Shown here in pieces: positions 55,901 to 64,000 of a stretch of DNA of 64,000 nucleotides. The stretch covers positions 49,512,001 to 49,576,000 of the forward strand of contig NC_088335.1 of assembly GCF_036884655.1 (NCBI RefSeq). The letters run 5' to 3'. Source of the stretch: Musa acuminata AAA Group. Its lineage: Eukaryota; Streptophyta; Magnoliopsida; Zingiberales; Musaceae. A program made the position numbers and the translations under genes. The notes beneath the pieces are model-generated. The model was not told the origin of the DNA, made no database searches, and saw only the letters and a list, made by a program, of their open reading frames with translations. Within the stretch, counting starts at the first letter, position 1. Every line of letters starts with the position of its first letter.

Positions 55901-58900
55901 TGTGATAGTTCTTTATTACAAACATAAAACAAACAATTAATTTAATGATGCTTAATTTGCAAGGCCCGGTTGATCTCTATATATAGAAAAGAAATAAGCC
56001 TTAGCAAACAAGAACAAAATGAAGGAAACTAATGATTTAATTGCATATAAAGAAGTATTTATTAGAACATCTTTTTAAAGGTGATCTAAAAGTTACATAA
56101 TGAAACAAGCCAAGGCAACAGCAGCCCAAAATGAAGCAGCATGAGAATGACTTCTTAACTTGTTGAGAATGCTTACGCCAAAGTTACACTTATGGCAATC
56201 CAAGTTTTTGCATACTTCTGATGTGAGACTAAGCCAGGATGTCAGTTCCATCCTGTTTCAGCCATAACTGTCTTCGGTGTCAATGGCATGCTTTCTGATG
56301 AGTTTAAACTGGTATGCTTTTGTTTTTCTCTGTGTTTAATTACTTGAAGAATCATGCTGAATCCTGCTACAACTACCTTTATGCCAAACCAAGAGAAACC
56401 ATAATGCCACAATGTCAAATTGCATTTTCTTTTTTCACCTTCACTTAGTCATATTATGTGAACATTTTTTAATATCATAATCCTGTTATTTTCAATGTTA
56501 AGTATGATAAACTTGTTGCTCTTCAGGTCATCTAATTATACGACTCCTGTTTGCTTTCATTGGGATTCACATGCTTATCCTATTAAGCTTAGATTCCAAT
56601 AGACATGAGAATTTGAGTTGTGATAATTACTAGTGCATGTTTTGTTGTTGTCTTTTAAGTTACTGCCTCGACTCTTTAACACTGTTATTCAGGTAAGAAG
56701 CTCATTTATTATTATTACCAATCCACTAATCACCTTTGCGTTTTGGCAATATTAATGCAGGAAATGCTACCAGAGTATATAAATATGCGTGTTGCTGAAT
56801 CAATTCTTTTTGCTGGTAAAGCAGTTAAGGTTCTTCGAAATCCTACTTCTAGTTTTAGACTACAGGAATCCTCTGTGCGCCAATCAGTGTTAAAAGGATC
56901 TTGTAGAGTTCAAGGTTTTCTAGGAACTTTTGGTCTCGAAAGAGAAATACCTCAGAGTACCAATTTGATTGCTGAAGACTTACTTCCACAATCCGAGGCT
57001 GATAAAATTGATGCAATGCTTAAAGAATTAAAGGTTTCACATTTTTTTGCATTTTCACTCTTGCTAGTTTAAAAAAACATCAATGCTTAAATGGATGCAC
57101 CTTAGCCATCTTGTAGCACTATTAAACTTTTTTTCCCATTATATGTAGCAATCATCTGAATTTCAGAAAAGGTTGTTCGAATCTGCTATAAGCTCAATTC
57201 GCACTATTGCAGCTAATCATCTTTGGCAGGTAACTTTTGGCCCCAATATGACTATTTTGCATATTTTGGGTTCTTTGTCATGTAGTAATTTTATATTCTT
57301 GCTTGTAAAAGCTTGTGGTTGTACGAGCCGATCTAAATGGCCACCTGAAAGCCCTAAAGGATTATTTTTTGTTAGCGAAAGGTGATTTCTTCCAGGTAAG
57401 GAACTATAACTTGGGACACATTGGGACCTGTTCCATTCTGTATATGCAGAACAGTTGCATTTTACTGTCTCTTTACTATTCTTAACCTTTTGCTTTTCTG
57501 TTTATCTATTACTATAGAGATATTTGTCCAGCGTATATACTTCTTATCTGACATAATTTCAATCTATGGGAGCCATTAGTGTTTTCTTGAGGAGAGCCGT
57601 CAATTGATGCGTCTACCTCCTCGTCAGTCAACTGCTGAAGCAGATTTGATGGTCCCATTTCAGTTGGTAAGATTTAAGTACTGTTAATACAAAGAAAATT
57701 TTTTATAGCTTTTTTTGTGTATTATTCCGCTTCATCTCTAAAGCTTTTTAACATAGAACAGTATCATGTAACTAACTACTCGGTAGTTAACTGATCTGAA
57801 CATGCTATATAGGATTCTGTTGTGCTAACTTCTATATCAAAAGAGTAACAGATCTAGTGTTGTCTGATGCAGGCTGCATTAAAGACTGTAAGTGACGAAG
57901 ATAAGTACTTTCCAAGAGTATCATTAAGGTTATGCCCTTACAAGCTTTACAGTGGTTAATTGAATGACAACCACATTTTTTGTCTCCTATAGATTTTTTT
58001 TTTTTTAATTTGAGAGTTAAGTGAGTTCTTGCTTATTCAGAATGCCTTCATTTGGAATTAACATGACTGCCACTCAAGTGGATTTTCCAAAGCTGAAGAG
58101 CAATGCTGATGGAAACTTGGTACCTTTGCAAGGGAGGACTTTAGCTGAGTCATCACTAGATGGTTGGGATGGCGTTGCTCTTGAATATTCTGTTGATTGG
58201 CCATTGCAGCTATTTTTCACTCAAGAGGTGATATCTAAGTAAGTTTGTAGTTTGCAATTTTGCATTACTTCTGAAGAGAATAACTGTGGTTATAGTGACT
58301 ATAAAATTCAGAGTGGCGTCAATTAAAGTTTTCTTAACATCAAGTTTGTAGTAACTCATGTTCATATTGGGTGATATATGAAGCATGTGCAAATATATGA
58401 TGTTCGTCTTATATATGATAGCAGCACATCTGGTTCAGGTATCGCAAGGTTTTCCAGTATTTGATCAGACTCAAGAGAACACAGATGGAATTAGAGAAAT
58501 CATGGGCTGCAGTAATGCATCAAGATCACATTGACTTTGCTAATAATCGAAGGGACTGCAAGAATAACTCAATACCTCAACATCGTCGTCGACGCTCCTT
58601 GCCCATGTGGCGAGTTAGGGAGCATATGACTTTCTTGATTAGAAATCTGCAGTTCTATATCCAGGTATTTGTGATAAATCTGCTTTTCCCATCATGTTAG
58701 TGTTGCAAATGCCTTTTTTATTTTAAGTTGAAATCTTGCTACTTGCAAAATTTTAAACTGCAACTTAATGAATATTGAAGTGTATCTACTGATGGCTTGT
58801 CATTAGTTGCTTTGATGTTAAGTTGAACTACTTTTTGAGTCCTTTCTGTTAAAATGTAATTCTATCTCTTCACAACTTCTATCTCTTCATAACAAAGTAG

Positions 58901-59166
58901 TGGCAATTTACAGCATCATGTGCGTTGTAAGCTTTGCTTAAACTATGTCAAACATTTTTTCTATGGGGATTCATGTTGCTTCCTGACCTATTTCCATGAG
59001 ATTTCTGAATATCTTTTTGGTTAATCTTGAAAGATATTAACTATGATGAAAATTGTCTATGAACAAGCACCTCTCAGTAGTATACCCCACGTCCATATTT
59101 CAGGCAATGAACCATTCTTTTCTATATTGCTTAACTACCATGTCTGGCCTTGTCACTTTTCCTGTT

Positions 59167-59201
<35 letters not shown>

Positions 59202-61501
59202 TGTATTTCCTTGCATCAAAGGAGTGAAATACATATCCTCATTACTCCTGACACACCTATGCTTTACCTAGCAATTTTGCCACTAACCTTCTGCTATTGG
59301 TTGTGTTTCCTCTGTCTGTTGGCTATGTCTCCTTGCCTTGTCTCTCCCTTTCCTCTTCCTCCCCCTTCCCCCCTCCTTTCTTCCTCGCTATCTCTTCTGT
59401 TCTGTGCATGGCCAGTACCTTTCACCACCGCCACCCTCTCTTTCTCCTCTTCTTTCTCTGCGACCAACATTGACTTTTGCTGCCCTCTTTGCTCCCTTCT
59501 CTCTCCTTTGTAATCTACCAAAAGTTGTTTTCCTTGAAATACTTATCCTATCGAGTATAGATGATGGTCGTGCTCTTATCGCTTTGACAAACAAATTAGA
59601 TGTTTTTGTTACATTTGTCATAAGATTTGATCACAAAATTGATGTGAAGATAAATTCTAACTGTTGCAACTATAACCCTATTGTTTCTTTTCTAATTACC
59701 AATAGAATAGAATGGGACTCAAGTATTGATGACAGCAGGAACGTGGTCTGTCCATTTTAGTTGTTGGATTTTGTGCAATCAAAGGGGTCTTTGATAAGTT
59801 TGACCAGGTTGAGACTAGCCTGGCAGGGAATTGCATTGCAAACAAACAGGTCAGTAAAAGGTTGTGGTATTGCCAATGGCCAAGCAATCCTCAAGTGGTT
59901 TTGGTTGATCGCCATTTTAAACAAGTGTTCAAGTGTAACCAATTTCTGCTATGTTGAAATATTAGATTCCTTTGTGACTCCTCCCTGTTCTGCTATTTTG
60001 TTCCTTGTTCATGATTCAGATAAATTGCTACACTATGGTCTTTTGTTTCTTCCCCAAATTGAGTTTTGGGTGAAGGGTTCTGTTGACCTGATCTGAATAT
60101 AGCCCAAATTAAACTTGATCAATAGATACCAACAAGATTTTCTTTTTTAAATAAGTTCTCTATGTACTTTATGAAATCATGAGAATGATGAACAATTACT
60201 TGTTCTCGGTTATAATTAGCTTTCATAGACGATTATAGTTTATTGCAGGTAGATGTGATAGAGTCTCAGTGGAATGTTCTACAAGCTCATCTGCAAGATT
60301 CTCGTGATTTTACTGAGCTAGTGGGTTTTCATCAAGAGTACGTACCAAGTTGTCCCTTCTACTTGAACTTTTCTGTAGTTTTTGTTGTCAGTTGTCTTAC
60401 TAGTAAAATGAAGCTGTTTTAGTTTATATGAAATTATGAGATAACTAACAAAAACAAATTATTGAAGAACCCTGTTATTCTTCCAATCGTGTTTAAACAT
60501 GAGACCAAGAAGCTGCTCTGGCACCTCAAGGTCAATTATTAACATGGTTCTAGGAAATTCAGATCCTCTTTTGACTTTTATTTGTACTAAATGGTTTTGT
60601 TGCTAACAATGTAAATCTCATGGAAGTTTTTAATCTCACAATTGTCACTGGTTGTAAGATTTTTTCTGTGCATGTATAAATTTTCCTTCAACTTTGACAT
60701 TTAAATAGTACTGATTGGTATGAATGTAAAATGCTAAACCAGTATGCAGACTAACCGGTTTCTTTCTTGGTGATAGTTGGCCATTAATAAATATGATATT
60801 TAATTTTTAACTATATGCAATTACTGGTGTTCCAAAATTTCAATCATATGTTTGTAATACATGAGTTATGCCTTCCATTTAGTTCTTCAACAGGATTTTT
60901 ATGTATTTCTTTTAGATCTGGGTTGCAATAGATCTTAACCGTATTCGAAATTATTGAGCCAAAATTACAAAAATGATTTAAGATTGTTGTTATTTTAATA
61001 GCCCAGTAATGGTCTAGTTGTAAACAATCAATTTGTCCTGTATTGGTCTGGCCAATGACTGGTATCAGTCATCCTTGGTGAGTAATATCTTTTGCTTTTT
61101 CAAACAACTGTTCGGTCATAAATGTGTCTGATGTTCATTGTTTTTTTTTTTTTCTGTAAATTTCACTTTAAGCATGGGTATCTTGCACCATTTGTCATTG
61201 TTGATGCTTGTATAGTTGTGACCTTCAAGTGTGTGACGTCATTGTTTAAAAACAATTGGTAGATAACATGCCAATGTTTAGGTTCTTGTTAACATGCACA
61301 TTTTTGTTGCTTTTGACAACTGGTTATATATAATCAATGATCTACAGATATTTGGCCGCTTTGATTTCACAATCATTTCTAGACATTGGATCAGTCTCTA
61401 GAATTCTGGACAGCATCATGAAACTTTGCCTGCAGTTTTGCTGGATTATTGAACAGTATGAGAGCAATCCAAATATATCCGAATTGGAGCATATAACTGA
61501 G
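46980..61501 (+). CDS. GCP4: Gamma-tubulin complex component 4 (14 exons seen, 3' end outside the window)
   Basis: Exons: 46980..47155, 47838..48129, 50333..50469, 51364..51462, 52633..52753, 56761..57033, 57149..57229, 57312..57395, 57580..57666, 57873..57928, 58041..58238, 58439..58664, 60249..60337, 61348..61501. All junctions are GT-AG and keep frame, giving 691 residues. The start M-L-H-E-L-L-L-A-L-L-G-F, the C-H-C-G-V-P-E-L block in exon 3, L-P-Q-S-E-A-D-K-I in exon 6 and L-E-Y-S-V-D-W-P in exon 11 are GCP4 signatures. The gamma-tubulin-binding C-terminal GCP domain begins around exons 7-8. GCP4 is part of the gamma-tubulin ring complex that nucleates microtubules. The frame is still open at 61501; by family length the last exon of about 55-60 codons is missing. 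A gypsy element lies just downstream, presumably inside the final intron. Intron 5 (4 kb) holds three DNA transposons. Confidence 0.95.
48240..49110. mobile_element. Possible unidentified insertion in GCP4 intron 2
   Basis: Intron 2 is 2.2 kb. Within it this stretch differs in composition from the AT-rich intron around it. It is GC-richer and holds phrases often seen in plant LTR-type repeats, such as CTCTCCCACTTAAGGG near 48462. No terminal repeats or target duplication were found, so the identification is weak. Confidence 0.25.
53181..53989. mobile_element. hAT-like non-autonomous DNA transposon, copy B
   Basis: About 809 bp, same family as the element at 39003-39902. The left end is CGGTGATTTAAAAAGG (one change in the terminal CAGTG), and the right end is the reverse complement of CAGTGATTTAAAAAGCGC. 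It has the same GGCGCTCG-rich subterminal arrays and AT-rich right-hand block. It sits in GCP4 intron 5, directly left of copy C with one base between them. Confidence 0.8.
53991..54884. mobile_element. hAT-like non-autonomous DNA transposon, copy C
   Basis: About 894 bp, third member of the family. The left end is CAGTGATTTCAATAGG, and the right end is the reverse complement of CAGTGATTTAAAAAGTGC. It abuts copy B. The base before copy B and the bases after copy C give only an imperfect duplication (GTTCCTCT versus GTCCTCAT). It has no coding capacity. Confidence 0.8.
55590..55814. mobile_element. 225-bp GC-rich MITE with 8-bp target duplication
   Basis: Inverted termini: the left end CATGGTCTGCAGTACCG pairs with the reverse complement of the right end, CAAGGTCCACAATACCG. 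An exact 8-bp direct duplication CTCTATCC flanks it at 55582-55589 and 55815-55822. The interior is dense in TACCG/CGGTA palindromes and could fold into a long hairpin. The 8-bp duplication and CA...TG ends point to the hAT superfamily, a different family from copies A-C. It lies in GCP4 intron 5. Confidence 0.8.
59171..59199. repeat. CT dinucleotide microsatellite in GCP4 intron 12
   Basis: About fourteen CT units. The following 350 bases remain strongly pyrimidine-rich, which keeps several spurious frames open. Confidence 0.9.
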
Positions 61502-61966
61502 GTAATCAAAATATTTCTTATTCAGACACTTCATATTGTGGGAACCATTTGTTTCTGCAGTACTTTTCTTTGGCTGCAAAATGTTTTCTTGTACTTTGCT
61601 GTGAAATGAAGGCCATCGGTTCTTCAATTTTGGGGTCTATAGTAGCGTACAAGAAAATGCAACTATGGACACCATGTGAAAAGGACGTGACTAAAGATAT
61701 TATCAAATAATGGGCGTGATATTTGTAATAGCATCCGATTTTTTCATTGGTCTCACGAATGGTAGTCTTACACAATAAATACTAAGATGGAAAAATTAAA
61801 TCGGATTGGAAAGCACTCATATGATATATGATGCTGATTCCTTGGTATTGGCTATGTTCTTCTGAAACCTTTTTTTACCTCAACTATGGCCATTAATTTC
61901 CCTTGATTAGATTTTGAAGTCTGAGTTTGTTTTTATGTAGTAGCTTTCTCTTTAAAACCTATTTGG

Positions 61967-62323
61967 TGTGGACAAGCACTCAAAATACGAATGTACACTG
62001 ATAAAACCCTAAGGTTTTACCTAAGAAAAGAGATAGGGATTTGATCGCTTCGAGTGGATCAACCTCCAAGTTAGCTAAAGGTTTTGAGTTGTATTTGATT
62101 GATTGAGAAGAATAGCTAAAGGTATTACATATTTATAGGGTTATTTAATCCCTAGTCAACTAAGACTAGGAGTCCTAAAAGATAAAAATAGCAATTCCTA
62201 ATTTGCTATATCAAAAGAATTCTAACAAACTCCTACCATAACTAGAAAAAATTAAATAGGAAAAATAAAGATTAATATAAAATCCCTAGGATTAAGGATT
62301 CGTAAAATTAAGGAATTCTAACA
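61967..62323 (-). mobile_element. 3' LTR of a Ty3/gypsy chromovirus
   Basis: About 357 bp. Read on the minus strand it starts TGTTAGAATTCC and ends in CA, the usual LTR termini. It directly follows a purine-rich tract (AAGAGGCGGGAAA, minus strand, 62336-62324), the polypurine tract that primes plus-strand DNA synthesis. The integrase and chromodomain remnant lies immediately upstream on the same strand. The left boundary is the less certain one. It follows GCP4 exon 14 by about 0.47 kb. Confidence 0.7.
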
Positions 62324-62336
62324 TTTCCCGCCTCTT
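62324..62336 (-). other. Polypurine tract of the gypsy element
   Basis: Purine-rich AAGAGGCGGGAAA on the minus strand, touching the start of the 3' LTR. Confidence 0.65.
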
Positions 62337-62900
62337 CAAAATAATCTTGTCCTTAAGGTTGAGCAGCAATAAATTTTGGAAACTTCTCCAAGTTTTGTAA
62401 GACTTCCAAGTGGTATCTTCAATTGGTAAGTTGGCCCACTAAACAAGAACCTCAGTGATAGGATATCTATGACGCATCATGACATGTTGATCAAGTATGG
62501 CTTGAGGTAGGATTTGAACCTCACCAGTAGAAGAAATATCTGGCAAATGGTGTTGCACCACATCATCCGTAGCTAACTTCTTTTTAAGAGAAGAAACATG
62601 AAAAACTGGATGTATCTTAGAGTTTGTTGGCAAGTCCAAGTGATAAGCAACTGAGCCAATGCATTTTAACACCTTATAGGGCCCAAAGAATCGAGGATAG
62701 CTTCATAGAAGTCCGAACCTTTATAGAAGTTTGCTTATAAGGCTGAAGTCGAAAAAACCCCAATCATCCATTGCAAATTCTCACTCATTACAGTGCTTAT
62801 CAGCTTGTTGCTTCATTCTAGCTTGTGAGACTACGAGATTATCTCTTAGAAGTTGAATAATCTTATCCCTTTCTTGAGGCATTGTGAGCTCAGGGCCTGC
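62337..62900 (-). pseudogene. Chromovirus integrase C-terminus and chromodomain remnant
   Basis: The minus strand is open at 62672-62439, reading the gypsy integrase tail: V-L-K-C-I-G-S-V-A-Y-H-L-D-L-P after R-F-F-G-P-Y, then I-H-P-V-F-H-V-S-S-L-K-K. A chromodomain-like segment follows (V-L-V, in-frame TAG, then W-A-N-L-P-I-E-D-T-T-W). Upstream, about 62750-62900, are degraded pieces of the integrase core end. The stop within the chromodomain, further stops upstream and missing RT/RNase H show the copy is dead. Confidence 0.75.
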
Positions 62901-63599
62901 CATGCCCCTACTATCATTGTTGATCCATATGAATGGTGCAAATTCCTTGGGATCTAATCATCCTTTTCTGCTAACATCTCTGGGATGCATATGCTTTCAT
63001 AGTTAGGAAGCATCAAACTATCCCGAATTGCAGCCTTGACTCGATTGCCAAAAAGCAAAGCAATATGGCTGCTGGTTATTTTTCGATCCCCAACTGATGA
63101 GGCCAAATTCTAATCTAATTCCAGCATTGTTATAAAGCCAAACCATAATTGATCAGAAGGTGGCGGCTTAATATGTAAGCGCAATGTCCCACGAAGCGAA
63201 GCAACTCGTATTGCCAAAGAGAAAGTGGTACCTGTGAAACTTGATCAGCGAGAGAATGTAGGATAGCCTTCCATCTAGACGTGTAACCTGAAGTCCAACT
63301 GGTGCTCTTTGAGTTTCTTAGGTCATCTACTTTATCTCACTTCATTTCTATTATCCATTCGACCATTCCAACAGTTGAATTGCTTGAGGATTTCAATTGG
63401 TTTCTATAATGCTCAATTCCAAGCACAACCTCATAGTCCTCCAATAGTAGTATACGAGCAATTTTACCACTCATTACATCTCATTTATTGCCTGAAGGAT
63501 CATTCCACGAGCAATTCTTGGCCTTGCATAACAAGCTTTACTTTGGAGCACTTACTAAATTCGTCCATCAATAACTTTACCTCGAATTTATCACAACGT
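62901..63599 (-). other. Decayed internal region of the gypsy element
   Basis: Only about 0.7 kb separates the protease and integrase remnants, where an intact element would need 2-3 kb for reverse transcriptase, RNase H and the integrase core. No RT motif was found, so a large internal deletion is likely. Confidence 0.45.
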
Positions 63600-63960
63600 T
63601 CAATGCGATAAGTCAATCACGCAACAACCTTGCTATCCATAAAATTGTTGGTGCTACCAGAATCAATCAAACAGTAACAGAGCTGACATTTCAAAAGCCC
63701 TTCAACTTTTATAGTTTGAGGATTAGAATAGTCGGCTAATGCATGAACAGTATGTGTGACAGGTTCAATAATCTCATCATTATCAGTATGATCAGAGTCT
63801 ATAGCTTCAATCTCTGGTTCTTTCTCAATTGGTTCACTCATCAAAAGTTTTCCTTGCTTGCATCGATGCTCGTTACTCCACTTTTTATCATAATACCAAC
63901 ATAAACCCTAAGCTGGTCGTTCTTTGAGTTCCTCTCGGTTAGTCTTCTAGTATTAGGATT
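63600..63960 (-). pseudogene. Gypsy gag zinc-knuckle and aspartic protease remnant
   Basis: On the minus strand a degraded zinc knuckle (C-W-Y-Y ... E-H-R-C, second Cys lost) near 63880 leads into an acidic linker. A retroviral-type protease segment follows, with the catalytic L-I-D-S-G-S-T-N-N-F at about 63665-63636. An in-frame TAG lies just before the knuckle. The order gag-protease on the right and integrase on the left agrees with one minus-strand element whose 5' part runs past the window. Confidence 0.7.
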
Positions 63961-64000
63961 TCGATTACGAATGGTTGGAGTAGTTGACTTGCTAGTCATC

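Noticed and set aside
59043..59760. Frames of 140-156 codons in GCP4 intron 12.
   Set aside because: They sit in a CT microsatellite and its pyrimidine-rich flank, inside an intron bounded by well-supported GCP4 exons.
1..64000. CRISPR array, bacterial operon, tRNA or rRNA genes.
   Set aside because: No regularly spaced repeats, ribosome-binding-site-led gene strings, tRNA cloverleaf blocks or rRNA sequence were seen; the gene structure is that of a plant nuclear genome.

Overview
This is nuclear DNA of a flowering plant. Genes are intron-rich with GT-AG junctions, and the families present are plant-specific: CASP-like membrane proteins, an isoprenylated heavy-metal-domain protein, a leucine-rich repeat extensin, the chloroplast import receptor TOC159, an endosomal R-SNARE and gamma-tubulin complex component 4. 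Between them lie LTR retrotransposon fragments and small DNA transposons. GC-rich exons and the repeat style suggest a monocot, possibly Musaceae (banana/Ensete); that placement is inference from recall, not from a search.

Layout. 1-0.3 kb: first exon of a gene running off the left edge, with a transit-peptide-like N-terminus (minus). 0.6-4.2 kb: two divergently transcribed CASP-like genes. 5.2-5.6 kb: a one-exon gene for a small membrane/coiled-coil protein (minus). 6.4-10.3 kb: a five-exon VAMP724-like R-SNARE (minus). 14.3-15.4 kb: a three-exon HIPP metallochaperone (plus). 17-26.3 kb: an island of decayed LTR retrotransposons, including a copia LTR with primer-binding site and gag remnant, and a gypsy gag remnant on the other strand. 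26.7-28.8 kb: an LRR-extensin (minus). 29.1-46.4 kb: a tandem segmental duplication carrying two TOC159-type genes (minus), the second copy enlarged by a segment with a 900-bp hAT-like element. 47-64 kb: gamma-tubulin complex component 4 (plus), with 14 exons in the window. Three hAT-like elements sit in its intron 5, and a decayed Ty3/gypsy chromovirus sits downstream of exon 14; the terminal exon is not in the window.

The genes do not form a pathway. Two act on the endomembrane system and cell surface (R-SNARE, LRX), two are CASP-like membrane scaffolds, two are plastid outer-envelope import receptors and one nucleates microtubules. I did not find a new defence or mobile system. The strongest leads are the asymmetric TOC159 tandem pair (an 88-residue internal repeat in one copy, a change in its G4-like motif, a probable unannotated last exon) and two non-autonomous hAT-like families defined by terminal inverted repeats and exact 8-bp target duplications.
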